DNA of 64,000 bases, taken from assembly GCA_937905985.1 (NCBI GenBank), contig CALCWC010000026.1, positions 1 to 64,000 of the forward strand. The letters are read 5' to 3'. The number at the start of each line of letters is the position of its first letter. The first letter of the stretch is position 1. The notes below the pieces were generated by a model. The model was not told the origin of the DNA, made no database searches, and worked only from the letters and a program-made list of their open reading frames with translations. Below, one piece after another: positions 43,499 to 52,946 of this stretch. The position numbers were made by a program, and so were the translations under genes. Origin of the DNA: an uncultured Verrucomicrobiales bacterium (GTDB taxonomy: Bacteria; Verrucomicrobiota; Verrucomicrobiia; Verrucomicrobiales; Akkermansiaceae).

Positions 43499-46147
43499 CT
43501 ACGCCAGCTCAGCAAGGAAGCCGCTCTCGTCCAGATACAGGTTGTCCGGCAGGGAGAAGGCGCTGAGGAGGCTTGGGCCGCAAACGGAGGTGCCGCCCTG
43601 TTCGCGCGCGCCCAGGATGGCAAATCCGGGCAGCAAGACGCCGCGGGTGCGGGGACGCGTGCCGAGCTGGCTGGTGCCGTCACCAATCTTGAAGACGCTG
43701 CGGCACATGCTCATGGAAATGATGATGTGGCGCGGAGTGGCGAGGCAGGGACGCCAGCGCATGTTGGGAGTGGAGATGGCGGAGCCGCCGCTGAAATCAA
43801 AGAAGGGAGCCTGGTGGTGAGGAATGGACTTGTAGAGGATGCCGCGCATGTGTGAGCCACCCACCATCTGCTCCACCTCCGCGGGCAGCATCTCCTGCGG
43901 TGTTTCCACGAGGTAAACCGGGGTGTGGGTGACAACGGGCCAGAGCACGGCGAGGACGAGTTCCTGCGGCTCCTGGTGGCCCACGGTGGCAAGCACAGGC
44001 ACGCCGGGCTTGAGGGCGTTGACGCGGCAGACCTGCTGCACGTTCATCCAATAGCGGTGAAGCGGAAGGATATCCTTGGAAGCCTCCTGCAGCAGCTCCA
44101 TCCAGCGCACCAGCAGCGGGTCCCAATCCTCTCCGGGTTCACGGCTGATGAGAGCGGCGGCCACCTGGAAGCCGGTGAGGCACTGCCCGCCCTGGGCATG
44201 CACCAGCGGGGTGTTGCCCATCTGCTCCAAATGGCGGATAAGGCCGTCACGGCTGCTGGCATCCGTGGTTTCCAGGCACTGGGCGGAAAGGGAGCGGAAG
44301 GAGCGCATCACGCTGTCGGCGCTGCATTCCCGCGGGGTGAAGGGCTCACCCACGGCCACGGTGTACGGGTACGGGTAGCGCAGCGGCAGCTTGGTGAAGA
44401 AACGGTTGCCGAAGTAGGAGAACACGCTGCCCCACAAGCCATCCATGTAGATGGGAATCACGGGCACCTTGGCACGGCGGGTGATGACCTCCACCCCGCG
44501 GCGGATGGGGGTGATGCAGCCGTGGCGTGTGAGCTGCCCCTCCGGGAAGATGCAGATGATATCGCCGTTCTCCAGGCCCATCTCCGCCTCATGAATGGCA
44601 TGGCGCGGGTTGCTGCTGGAGATGGGCAGCGAGTTGAACAGCTCCAGAATCCAGCCCACAAAGCGCACCGAGGTGAACTCCTCGTCCACAATGAAACGGA
44701 TGGGACGCCGCACCACCATCGTCAGGAACAGCGCATCTGCATACGTCACATGGTTCACCACCAGCAGCGCGCCGCCGCGCTCCGGGATGCGGTCCACGTT
44801 GAGCACACGCGCCCGGTAGAACAGGTGCATGAACCACATGCCCAGCATGCGGATGAAGTCCTGCGGAATCAAGCGCAAGGCGGATATCAGGATGAAGAGG
44901 CTGATGAGGAAGAGGACGAAGAACTGCATCTGCGGCGATGCGCCGAATTGGTACATCAGCCACATGAGCGCCACGGCCACCAGGCCCATCAGGTTGTCGA
45001 TCAGGTTGCCCGCCGCAATGATATTGCCGCGGTTGGAGGGGTCGCAGTTGTCCTGAAGGTAGGCGTTGAGCGGCACCAGGTAGGCCGCGCCGAAGGCCCC
45101 CGTGAGCGCCAGCAGGATGTTGCTGGGCAGCGTGTTGACGGGCAGCATGGCCAGCAGGAGCGTGCTGACCGTGATGCCGATGGCACCGAGGGGGATGAGC
45201 CCCAGCTCGTTGGCCCCCTTGCACAGGCGGGAGGCTGTAACGCCACCGACGACCACGCCGCCGGTGAGCCAGGCCATGAGGATGCCGCATTCCAGACTGA
45301 AGTTCACGTTCGGGTCCGCGGCCTGCATGGCCTTGGCAATCTGGATGAGGATGAGGAAGAGGGAGCCGGCCAGGCACCAGAAGTAGCAGATGCCCATCTC
45401 GCTGAGCCTCAGGTTGCGGTCGCGCCACAGGTACTTCACCTGGGAGAAATGCTCCCAGAGCAGGCTCCAGCTGAACGGGCGCGGGGGTTTGACCGCATAG
45501 CGCGGGAGGAAGAAGGAAGCCACGGCCACCACGCTCGCCAGGCTCAGGAACACCCAGGTGGGCAGCTTCACCGCGCTCCACCCGGCCTCCACGGCCCCGT
45601 CCGGCTGCGCAGCGTACACATCCAGCAGGTAGCTGAACCAGAAGAACACGCCGATCTGCGCCACCAGCAGCACAAACACCATGCTCATTTCAATGATGCC
45701 GGAGCCGAAGGAGATGTAGCGCGAGCCCAGCAGGTCCTTCACAATGCCCTTCTTGGCGGGGGAGAGGATGGTGGCCTGCGTGGCAAACACGGTGAACCAG
45801 ATGATGGCCGCCGTCATGTCGTGCATGTAGAAGCAGAACTGCATGCAGCTCATCACAAAGATTTGCAGCAGGCACATCACCTGGATGATGCGCGTCTTGC
45901 AGAAACAATCCGCCAACCACCCCACCAGCGGGGAAAAGAGGATGTAGGGCAGCACAAAGATGGCGCCCAGCGTGTATTCCAGCGTGCTGCCGGACGCGCC
46001 CCACAGCCACACACCCAGCGGTATCAGCAGGAACTGGACCGCCTTTTCGTTGAACGCGTTTTGCGCCTGAACGGCCACAAGCGTCCAGAAGCCCCTCCAT
46101 TCCTTTTTGGAAGGCTCCTTGTAGAACTGTTCAATATCATCCGCCAT
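43499..46147 (-). CDS. MFS transporter fused to PlsC-type acyltransferase (lysophospholipid recycling)
   Basis: The 882-residue protein combines two parts. Residues 1-430 are a 12-helix MFS domain like LplT (FVLPYILFSPLVGWLAD, AYLVPLNAYLQDN). Residues 440-640 are a PlsC acyltransferase with NHVTYAD (the NHxxxxD block) and FPEGQLTR. The rest (about 640-882) does not show a complete AMP-binding signature. In the Aas/LplT system lysophospholipid is flipped in and reacylated; this fusion would do both. The C-terminus may be a shortened acyl-ACP synthetase, or a lineage-specific domain. The gene is single and long. Confidence 0.82.
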   Translation of the reverse strand: MADDIEQFYKEPSKKEWRGFWTLVAVQAQNAFNEKAVQFLLIPLGVWLWGASGSTLEYTLGAIFVLPYILFSPLVGWLADCFCKTRIIQVMCLLQIFVMSCMQFCFYMHDMTAAIIWFTVFATQATILSPAKKGIVKDLLGSRYISFGSGIIEMSMVFVLLVAQIGVFFWFSYLLDVYAAQPDGAVEAGWSAVKLPTWVFLSLASVVAVASFFLPRYAVKPPRPFSWSLLWEHFSQVKYLWRDRNLRLSEMGICYFWCLAGSLFLILIQIAKAMQAADPNVNFSLECGILMAWLTGGVVVGGVTASRLCKGANELGLIPLGAIGITVSTLLLAMLPVNTLPSNILLALTGAFGAAYLVPLNAYLQDNCDPSNRGNIIAAGNLIDNLMGLVAVALMWLMYQFGASPQMQFFVLFLISLFILISALRLIPQDFIRMLGMWFMHLFYRARVLNVDRIPERGGALLVVNHVTYADALFLTMVVRRPIRFIVDEEFTSVRFVGWILELFNSLPISSSNPRHAIHEAEMGLENGDIICIFPEGQLTRHGCITPIRRGVEVITRRAKVPVIPIYMDGLWGSVFSYFGNRFFTKLPLRYPYPYTVAVGEPFTPRECSADSVMRSFRSLSAQCLETTDASSRDGLIRHLEQMGNTPLVHAQGGQCLTGFQVAAALISREPGEDWDPLLVRWMELLQEASKDILPLHRYWMNVQQVCRVNALKPGVPVLATVGHQEPQELVLAVLWPVVTHTPVYLVETPQEMLPAEVEQMVGGSHMRGILYKSIPHHQAPFFDFSGGSAISTPNMRWRPCLATPRHIIISMSMCRSVFKIGDGTSQLGTRPRTRGVLLPGFAILGAREQGGTSVCGPSLLSAFSLPDNLYLDESGFLAELA

Positions 46148-46166
46148 GGGAGGTGGTGGTACGCGC

Positions 46167-46196
46167 GTATTATCTCACAGCATCGACAATTGGCAA
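46167..46196 (-). promoter_or_regulatory. Promoter of the MFS-acyltransferase gene
   Basis: On the minus strand: TTGCCA (46191-46196), an 18-base spacer and TAATAC (46167-46172). The predicted transcription start lies about 13 bases before the ATG at 46147. Confidence 0.55.
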
Positions 46197-46261
46197 GCGC
46201 AAACTGTTGCAGCACTGACGCACTTGGACGATCACATGTGTCCCAATTGTTTTTTGGAAGG

Positions 46262-46500
46262 GACGTGATTGGTGTGCAATGATTGGTGCCGACGAGCGCG
46301 ATTAGTATGCAACCCTTGGCGCTAATCCACCCCGCGCGAGGCGGGGTTATGTGCCGATACGTATCGAGCGTGGTTACCCCCACGCCTTACGGCGTGGGCT
46401 GGAAAAGGTTGTCGCCGCCAAGGCGGCTCAATATAGCGCGCCTGGCGGCGCGAAGACGGGTGCGGGGTGGATACACGCCAACGCCTGCAGCTCTCCGCGC
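46262..46500. repeat. Multi-hairpin dispersed element, subfamily A, copy 2
   Basis: This shorter copy of the 26.6 kb element has ATCCACCCCGCGC, TACGTATCG, CCCACGCC-TTAC-GGCGTGGG and CGCCGCCAAGGCGGCTCAATA, then the end module GGTGCGGGGTGGATACACG. No gene is visible in the rest of the gap. Confidence 0.8.
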
Positions 46501-46536
46501 GTTTTTCGCCGCGTTTTTATGGAATGGCAATGGTCC

Positions 46537-46575
46537 CGAAAAAAAACGCAGCCTGCACAGGCAGGCTGCGAAAAA
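46537..46575 (-). terminator. Terminator of the small exported-protein gene
   Basis: Arms CGCAGCCTGC and GCAGGCTGCG around ACAG (46547-46570), with a run of U on the minus-strand transcript, 26 bases after the stop at 46601. Confidence 0.88.
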
Positions 46576-46600
46576 CAAGAAAAACAGATATGATGAAAGA

Positions 46601-46936
46601 TTAATAGCGCACCTCGTAGTTGCCGGGCTCGCGGGGCTCTTCAGGCTCGCGCTCGCAGGGGGGCAGCATGGAGTTGAGGTGGTGGCGCTGGATGGTCTTC
46701 TTCATTCCCTTGTCGTTGCGGACGGTGATTTCCTTGGCGTCCTTGATGGCGGCCTCACGGTCCTTCTCGGCCTTTTCACGGGCCTTGTTGTACTTGTCGA
46801 TGCTGGCCTTCTGGCGCGGGGTGGCGATATCCTTGAGGGTTTCCTCGGAAAGGTCCTTCGCGTTGTCCACAACGGGGGCGGCCTGCACGGCAAGCGCGGC
46901 GGCAAGGGAGAATGTAAGGATGGAAAGAGTCTTCAT
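46601..46936 (-). CDS. Small exported charged protein
   Basis: The 111-residue product has a signal peptide (MKTLSILTFSLAAALAVQAA). A highly charged Lys/Glu/Asp-rich helical mature region (DKYNKAREKAEKDREAAIKDAKE) and a Pro/Glu-rich tail with one Cys follow. No family is recognised. The complete transcription unit is short, with its own terminator. Confidence 0.7.
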   Translation of the reverse strand: MKTLSILTFSLAAALAVQAAPVVDNAKDLSEETLKDIATPRQKASIDKYNKAREKAEKDREAAIKDAKEITVRNDKGMKKTIQRHHLNSMLPPCEREPEEPREPGNYEVRY

Positions 46937-47019
46937 GGCTGAATTTCAATACCAGTATAGGCAAGAAGGCGACGGTGTCAAGCCAATTTTCCGCGCAAGG
47001 TGGAATTTTCTCGCAAAAA

Positions 47020-49545
47020 TCACTCCTGCGGCGGGTTCATGCCGCCGTCCAGCAGGGCAAACATGTCCATTTGCCCCTCAGCGGCCTCCGGCGCGGGCAT
47101 GCCGGTTTCCGCGGCCTTCTTCCGGCGCGCGGCCCTGGTCTTGGGCTCGTGGGTGGCGGCGTGCATCTCCAGGTGGGTGAGAATCTGCTTGGCGCGGTCA
47201 ATGATGGGCTTGGGCAGCCCCGCCAGGCGCGCCACCTGGATGCCGTACGATTTGTCCGCCGGGCCGGGCAGCACCTTGCGCAGGAAGACGATTTCGTCCT
47301 TCCACTCGCGCACCTCCACGTGGCGGTTGCTCACGGCGGGGTGGGTTTGCTCCAGGTCTGTCATCTCATGGTAGTGGGTGGCGAAGAGGGTGCGCGCGCC
47401 GATGACGTCGTGCAAATGCTCCGCCACGGCCCAGGCGATGGAGAGGCCGTCGAAGGTGGCGGTACCGCGGCCGATTTCATCCAAAATGACCAGTGAGCGG
47501 TTGCCGGCGTTGTTGAGGATGAGGGCGGTCTCGCTCATCTCCACCATGAAGGTGGACTGGCCCTGCGCGATGTCGTCGCTGGCGCCCACGCGGCAGAAGA
47601 TGCGGTCCACCAGGCCGATGCGGGCTGAATCCGCGGGCACATAGGAACCGATTTGCGCCATGAGCGCGATGAGGGCCACCTGACGGATGTAGGTGCTCTT
47701 GCCGGCCATGTTCGGCCCGGTGAGGATGAGCACGCGGTTGGCCTCCGCGTCCATGTCGGTGTCGTTGGGCACGAAGGAGGTGTCGGTGAGCACCTGCTCG
47801 ATGACGGGATGGCGGCCGTTGAGGATTTGCAAATCGCGGCTGGTGTCCAGCTGGGGGCGGCAGTAGCGGTACAGCTGCGCTTTCTCCGCCAGGGAGAGCA
47901 GCACGTCCACCTCCGCCAGAGTCTCGCTGGTGGCCTGGATGCGGTCGATGTATTCGCCCACCTTGGCGCGCAGGTTGCAGAAGAGCTCGTACTCCAGCTG
48001 GCGCGCGCGCTCGTCCGCACCCAGGATAGTGCCCTCCATCTTCTTGAGCTCGTCGGTCACGAACCTTTCCGCGTTGGCGAGGGTCTGCTTGCGAACGTAG
48101 CGCCCCTCCGGCACCTTGGAGTAGTTGGCCTTGGTAACCTCGATGTAGTACCCGAAGACGTTGTTGAAGCGGATTTTGAGGGAGTCGATTCCGGTTTCCC
48201 GGCGCTCGCGTGCCTCCAGCTCGGCGAGCCAGTTCTTGCCATCGCGCGAGGCGGCGCGCAGCTCGTCCAGCCGGGCATCGTAGCCGTCGCGGATCATGCC
48301 GCCCTCCTTGATGGTGACGGGAGGTTCGTCCACCATGGCGTGCAGCAGCAGCTCCGTGAGCTCCGCGAAGTCACCCACCTGCCCCGGCAGCGGCGCAAAG
48401 ACGGGAGCCTTGGCGGCCAGGGCGGTCAAATCGGCCGAGATGTCCGGCAGCTGCTGCAGGGATGCGCCCAGCGCCAGCAGATCCCGCCCGTTTCCGGCGC
48501 CCTGGGAGAGGCGGGAGACCAGGCGCTCGGTGTCGCGCACGCCTTTCAGCGAGCTGCGCAGCTTGGTCATGAGGAAGGGCTCCTGCAGGAAGCCGGCAAT
48601 GATTTCCTGGCGGCGCAGCAGCGCGTCCATGTCGCAGATGGGATGCAAAATCCAATCGCGGAGCTTGCGTGCGCCCATGGGGGTGGAGGTGTTGTCCAGC
48701 GCGCCGAGGAGGGTGTTCTTCACGCCGCCGCGGGCCTCCACCAAATCAAGGTTGCGGCGGCTTGCGGTGTCGATGAGCACGGCGTTGTCCGTGGCGCGCA
48801 GGGAGAGTTTCCGCAGGTGGTCCGTAGTGCGGCGCAGCTGGTGTTTCAGGTAGTGCAGGATGGCTGCTGCGGCACCGAGCGCGGCGCCCAGGTGCGCGCA
48901 GCCGAAGCCTTGCAGGGAATGCACGCGGAAGTGGCTCTCCAGGAACGGCACCGCCACGCCGGGAAGGAAGGTGTAGCCGTCGTAGTACTGCGTCACGGGC
49001 ACGCCGGGGAAGGCATCGCGCTGTTCGTCGCTCAGCAGCAGCTCGCTGGGGCGGATGCGCTCCAGCTCGTCCGCCAGGGACTCCAGGCTGGGGTAGTCCG
49101 CCACGGTGAACTCGCCGGTGGTGTGGTCGGCGCAGGCCAATCCCCAGGCGTTTTTCTCATGGTAGCAGGCGGCAATGTAGTTGTGCTCCCCGCTCTCCAG
49201 AAGCGAGAGGTCCGCCAGCGTGCCGGCGGAGACGATGCGCGTGATCTCGCGCTCCACCAGCTTGCCCGGCACGGGGTCGGTCATCTGGTCTGCAATGGCC
49301 ACGCGCTTGCCCAGCTTCACAATCTGGCCGATGTAGCCCTCCGCCGCGTGGAACGGCACGCCGCACATCGGGATGGTCTGACGCTTGGTGAGCGTGAGCC
49401 CCAGCGCCGCGGAGCACTCCTGCGCGTCCTCGAAAAACATCTCGTAGAAGTCCCCCACGCGGAAGAACAGCCACACATCCTCCGGCAGCGCCTGCTTCAT
49501 CCGCAGGTACTGGTCCATCATCGGGCTGAGCGTGTTTTCCGCCAT
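47020..49545 (-). CDS. mutS: DNA mismatch repair protein MutS
   Basis: MutS recognises mismatches and recruits MutL. The 841-residue product has the mismatch-contact motif in RVGDFYEMFFEDA, domain I-III features (KRQTIPMCGVPFHA, LDTSRDLQILNGRHPVIE), the Walker A loop TGPNMAGKST with Lys616, VILDEIGRGTATFDGLSIAWA, and FATHYHEMTDLE. The C-terminus is a standard dimerisation region with a charged end. ATG 49545 has a GGAAAG-like ribosome-binding site; the TTG six codons upstream is less likely. The TPR coiled-coil gene ends 21 bases upstream on the same strand. Confidence 0.98.
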   Translation of the reverse strand: MAENTLSPMMDQYLRMKQALPEDVWLFFRVGDFYEMFFEDAQECSAALGLTLTKRQTIPMCGVPFHAAEGYIGQIVKLGKRVAIADQMTDPVPGKLVEREITRIVSAGTLADLSLLESGEHNYIAACYHEKNAWGLACADHTTGEFTVADYPSLESLADELERIRPSELLLSDEQRDAFPGVPVTQYYDGYTFLPGVAVPFLESHFRVHSLQGFGCAHLGAALGAAAAILHYLKHQLRRTTDHLRKLSLRATDNAVLIDTASRRNLDLVEARGGVKNTLLGALDNTSTPMGARKLRDWILHPICDMDALLRRQEIIAGFLQEPFLMTKLRSSLKGVRDTERLVSRLSQGAGNGRDLLALGASLQQLPDISADLTALAAKAPVFAPLPGQVGDFAELTELLLHAMVDEPPVTIKEGGMIRDGYDARLDELRAASRDGKNWLAELEARERRETGIDSLKIRFNNVFGYYIEVTKANYSKVPEGRYVRKQTLANAERFVTDELKKMEGTILGADERARQLEYELFCNLRAKVGEYIDRIQATSETLAEVDVLLSLAEKAQLYRYCRPQLDTSRDLQILNGRHPVIEQVLTDTSFVPNDTDMDAEANRVLILTGPNMAGKSTYIRQVALIALMAQIGSYVPADSARIGLVDRIFCRVGASDDIAQGQSTFMVEMSETALILNNAGNRSLVILDEIGRGTATFDGLSIAWAVAEHLHDVIGARTLFATHYHEMTDLEQTHPAVSNRHVEVREWKDEIVFLRKVLPGPADKSYGIQVARLAGLPKPIIDRAKQILTHLEMHAATHEPKTRAARRKKAAETGMPAPEAAEGQMDMFALLDGGMNPPQE

Positions 49546-49566
49546 TTTCAAGTCTTTCCGCAAGGC

Positions 49567-51948
49567 CTAGCGGTTCTGGATATCACCGCCGCGCTTGCGG
49601 ATGCGCTCCGGCTGGGGCTTCTTGAGGCGGAGTTCAATCTTGCGTCCGCTCTTCCTGATGGTTTTGGTGGAGAAGAGCTCCGCGCTCACCTCATGGCCGG
49701 CACCGGCGGGGGATGCGGTGGGGGCGGCGTCCACGGGGCGGGCGATGCGCTGCAGGCGGGTCTCGAAGGCGGCATCATTGGCGGCGGCGGCATCACTGGC
49801 CACCTGGGCCTCCTCCTGCTGCCGGTGCTCCTCCAGTATCTGCTGCATCTCGGTGTCCTCCTCGCGCAGCTTGGCGGCCTCGTCCTCCGGGGTCACGGTT
49901 TCCACCAGGTCGGTTCCGGGCTTGGCGGTGTTGTCGGGGTGGTTGCGGAGGTAGTCCTCGAATTCGGGGTCGGGTTCCGCACCGTAGTGGATGGAGCGGT
50001 CGTAGGCGCGCGCGGCTTCCGGTATCTTCTTGGCCTCAGCGTAGATGCGCGCCATGTTGTAGTGGGCGTCGGCGATGGCGGGCTTGAGCTTGATGGCGGC
50101 GGCGTAGTGCTTGAGCGCGCGCTCATGCTCGCCGCGCAGGCCCTCGATGTTGGCGAGGTAGAAGAAGGATTCAGCGTTGGCGGGGTCCAGCTCGATGGTG
50201 CGCGCGAAGAGGCGGCGCGCCTCGTCCATGCGGTCCAGGCGGTAGTAGCTGATGGCCGCCAGGTAGTACGGCACGGCCAGGTTGGGGGAAAGGCGCCGCG
50301 CGCGTTCCAGGTACTCCACGGATTCCTCGCAGTGGTTGCGGTAGAGCAGGATGGTGCCCAGGTTCACCAGACCGGGCACGTTGTCCGGCTCTGCATCCAC
50401 AAGCGTGCGGTACAGCTGCTCTGCGGCGGTGTAGCGTTTCTTGGAGAAGGCTTTTTGGGCGAGGGATGCAAGGGCTTGCGTCTCCAGCCCGGCACGCACG
50501 GCGCGCACGGCCTGCTCGCCAATGTTGACCGGGGATTCCTTGCCATCCTCCGCCACCTTGATGGTGTCCACCACGCGGCGCTCGGCATCGGTGAGGTCGG
50601 GGTTGCTCTCATCCTCCAGGCGTTGGAGAGCGCCGACGGTTTCCGCGTCCGCGTTCTTCATCTGCTTGTAGGTTTCAATGAGCAGCTTGCGGCCTTCCGC
50701 CTGGATGCTGAGCGTGCGCTTCTGCTTGGCGACAACCTCGCGCAGCACCTGGTTTTCCTCCGCCAGGGCGGGGTCCACGGTGGGCTTGGCGGCCTGTGCC
50801 TCCAGCTCGGCCTCCAGGTTGTTGAGGCGTTCGGTGAGGGTGGACACGCGGTTGCGGTAGGCCATGTTCTCATCGTAGAGGCCGGTCATGTCCTCGCGCA
50901 GGCGGTCGGCCTCCTTGCGGGCGGCCTCCAGCTGCTGGGCGAGCACGGAGCGCTCGTCTCCCTCCGCCTCCATGCGGCTTTCCAGCTCCTGCACGCGGTT
51001 GAGGGCCTCCTTGAGCTTCTGGTCCAGCGTGAGGTTCTGGTCCAGCAGGGCCTTGGTCTTCTCCGGGCTGTTGAGGTCCACGATGGCGTGGAGCTGCTCG
51101 TTCTCCTGCTTGAGGGTATCACGCTCCAGGGTGACCTTCTCCAGCTCCAGGCGGGTTTGTTCCAGCGTGGAATTGAGCTCCTCAATGCGCGTTTCCGCCT
51201 GGCGGCGCGCATCATCCGCCGCACGGTACTTGGCGGACATCTCCGCCAGCTGGCGGTTGAGGGAGTCCACCACCTGGTTGCCGGCGGCGCGCTCGGTCTC
51301 GATGTGCTGCTGGAGCTCCGCATATCGCTCCTTGTACTGGCGGCTCTCCAGCTCGGCGCCCACCACGCGGCGCTGCAGGGCGGCCGCCTTGTCGCTGAGC
51401 TCCTTGTAGGCATCCGAGAGGCGGCGCACCTCCTCCTGGGAGCGCGCCAGCTCAGAGCGCAGCTGCTGCGTGCGGGCGGACTCATCATCCGTGCCGCCGC
51501 TGGGGCGCGTCTCCGGCGGGATATAGGTGGGGGAGGCGGGCGTGTGCTCGCGGGAGGCAATGCTGCCGGGCTCGCGGCGGGGCTGCGAGGGTTGCGCCTT
51601 GGCCCTTTCCTCATAGGTGGCCAGGTTGCGGGCCAGCGTGGTGCGTCGGTACTGCACCAGGTTGGGCTTCCAGGTCGGGAAGTCGCGCACGATGGCCGCC
51701 AGCAGGCGCTCCGCGTCCCGCCCCTTGCGCAGCGCACTGCGGTAATCCTTCTGCTCCGCCAGCTTCTCCGCCTCCTGAATGAGCTGGTACGCGCCCAGGT
51801 AGTATTCCCCGGGGTCGACCACGCCGCGGCGGGCGTTGCCCACGGAGGCCGACTGCCCGCCGCGCAGCGATTGGGCGGCAAGCGGCTGCGCTGCAGCCAG
51901 GGCCAGGCTGCAGACGATGGTGGCCAGTGCGGTGTATCGCGTGCTCAT
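49567..51948 (-). CDS. Exported coiled-coil TPR protein
   Basis: The 793-residue protein has a signal peptide (MSTRYTALATIVCSLALAAAQPLAAQ). A first helical region (about 30-120) has the YYLGAYQLIQEAEKLAEQKDYRSALRKGRDAERLL pattern. A long coiled coil follows (about 170-400, Leu/Glu/Arg heptads). Several TPR motifs follow (about 490-680, such as YRTLVDAEPDNVPGLVNLGTILLYRNHCEESVEYLERARRLSPN and ESFFYLANIEGLRGEHERALKHYAAAIKLKP). The tail is basic. It may scaffold an envelope complex. It is upstream of mutS on the same strand, but no functional link is apparent. Confidence 0.82.
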   Translation of the reverse strand: MSTRYTALATIVCSLALAAAQPLAAQSLRGGQSASVGNARRGVVDPGEYYLGAYQLIQEAEKLAEQKDYRSALRKGRDAERLLAAIVRDFPTWKPNLVQYRRTTLARNLATYEERAKAQPSQPRREPGSIASREHTPASPTYIPPETRPSGGTDDESARTQQLRSELARSQEEVRRLSDAYKELSDKAAALQRRVVGAELESRQYKERYAELQQHIETERAAGNQVVDSLNRQLAEMSAKYRAADDARRQAETRIEELNSTLEQTRLELEKVTLERDTLKQENEQLHAIVDLNSPEKTKALLDQNLTLDQKLKEALNRVQELESRMEAEGDERSVLAQQLEAARKEADRLREDMTGLYDENMAYRNRVSTLTERLNNLEAELEAQAAKPTVDPALAEENQVLREVVAKQKRTLSIQAEGRKLLIETYKQMKNADAETVGALQRLEDESNPDLTDAERRVVDTIKVAEDGKESPVNIGEQAVRAVRAGLETQALASLAQKAFSKKRYTAAEQLYRTLVDAEPDNVPGLVNLGTILLYRNHCEESVEYLERARRLSPNLAVPYYLAAISYYRLDRMDEARRLFARTIELDPANAESFFYLANIEGLRGEHERALKHYAAAIKLKPAIADAHYNMARIYAEAKKIPEAARAYDRSIHYGAEPDPEFEDYLRNHPDNTAKPGTDLVETVTPEDEAAKLREEDTEMQQILEEHRQQEEAQVASDAAAANDAAFETRLQRIARPVDAAPTASPAGAGHEVSAELFSTKTIRKSGRKIELRLKKPQPERIRKRGGDIQNR

Positions 51949-52023
51949 TCGTGCGCTCCCGCATATCATACAGCATCCACGCCGCAACGCAAGCCGGAAT
52001 CGCGCATGGGCGTGAACCAAGTG

Positions 52024-52051
52024 TTGCATCCTCCCGCGGTTGTGTTAGAAT
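52024..52051 (+). promoter_or_regulatory. Promoter of the EamA gene
   Basis: TTGCAT (52024-52029), 16 bases, TAGAAT (52046-52051), followed by GGGAGG and GTG at 52071. Confidence 0.65.
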
Positions 52052-52070
52052 GGGCGGGAGGAAAAAGAAG

Positions 52071-52946
52071 GTGAACTCGCAAGTCAAAGCGCTGGTTTGT
52101 GCCGTGGTGGCAAGCGTGCTAATGGGCACGCTGGGTGTGTTTGTGAAGGAGTCTCAATGCGCGGCGCAGACCTGTTCCTTCGTTCGCTTCGCCATCGGCC
52201 TGCTGCTGGTGCTGCCGCTTTTCCTGCTGCGCCCGGGAAGCAAGGCCTTTTCCTGGCAGTCGGCGGTGTCGGGCATCGGCATCAGCCTGTGCATCCTGTT
52301 CTACTTCTACGCCATCTGCGGGCTATCCGTGGGCGTGGCGGCACTGCTGCTCTACACGGGGCCAGTGTTTGCGGCGGCGGGCGAGGCGGTGATACGGCGG
52401 CGCATGCCGAGCGCGCGTGATTTCCTGTTGATGCTGGCCTCTCTGGTGGGTATCGCGCTGGTGTGCGGGCCGAGCGTGGGCGCGGGCGGCCAGGCGCTGG
52501 ATGTGGTGTACGGCATCCTCTCCGGCGTGTGCTACGCGGCGTATATCCTCTTCAACCGCCTGATTCCGGGCCACGTGACCATGCTGCAGCGCACCTTCTG
52601 GCAGTTTGTGGCGGGAGTGACCGTGCTGGCAGGGCCCTTCCTTATGCAGGGGAACCCGCTGGAGCATGTGGACACGGGCTGGCCGTACCTCCTGTGCATC
52701 GGCGTGCTGCAGGGCTTCCTGGTGCTGCTGCTGGTGGCCTATGCCGTGAAACACCTCTCCGCCATCCGCTACGGCACCATCGCCTATGTGGAGCCCGTGC
52801 TCGCCGTGGCACTCGGCTGGATGGTCTACCAGGACTCCATGAGCCCGCTGCAATGGCTCGGCGTGGTGCTGGTGCTGGCCGCCTCCGCCGCGCAATCCCT
52901 GCTGCCGCAGGAGCAAAAACCATCTTCCTCTCCACAACATGACTGA
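52071..52946 (+). CDS. EamA/DMT family permease
   Basis: The 291-residue inner-membrane protein has ten hydrophobic helices in the EamA duplicated pattern. GTLGVFVKESQCAAQTCSFVRFAIGLLLVLPLFLL begins the first half. YGILSGVCYAAYILFNRLI begins the second, which ends with YVEPVLAVALGWMVYQDSM. Family members export metabolites or amino acids. The GTG start at 52071 is chosen because the ATG at 52050 overlaps the -10 box. The stop overlaps the proline racemase start by 8 bases, suggesting a proline or hydroxyproline link. Confidence 0.87.
   Translation: MNSQVKALVCAVVASVLMGTLGVFVKESQCAAQTCSFVRFAIGLLLVLPLFLLRPGSKAFSWQSAVSGIGISLCILFYFYAICGLSVGVAALLLYTGPVFAAAGEAVIRRRMPSARDFLLMLASLVGIALVCGPSVGAGGQALDVVYGILSGVCYAAYILFNRLIPGHVTMLQRTFWQFVAGVTVLAGPFLMQGNPLEHVDTGWPYLLCIGVLQGFLVLLLVAYAVKHLSAIRYGTIAYVEPVLAVALGWMVYQDSMSPLQWLGVVLVLAASAAQSLLPQEQKPSSSPQHD

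Noticed and set aside
43925..46282. A 785-codon plus-strand frame opposite the MFS-acyltransferase gene
   Set aside because: It is the antisense shadow of a gene with clear MFS and PlsC motifs; its His/Gln/Glu-rich translation has no domain.
47653..52074. A 1473-codon open frame on the plus strand opposite mutS and the TPR gene
   Set aside because: It lies wholly opposite two well-supported genes with matching motifs. Its translation is low in complexity and rich in His, Gly and Val, as expected for the antisense of GC-rich genes.
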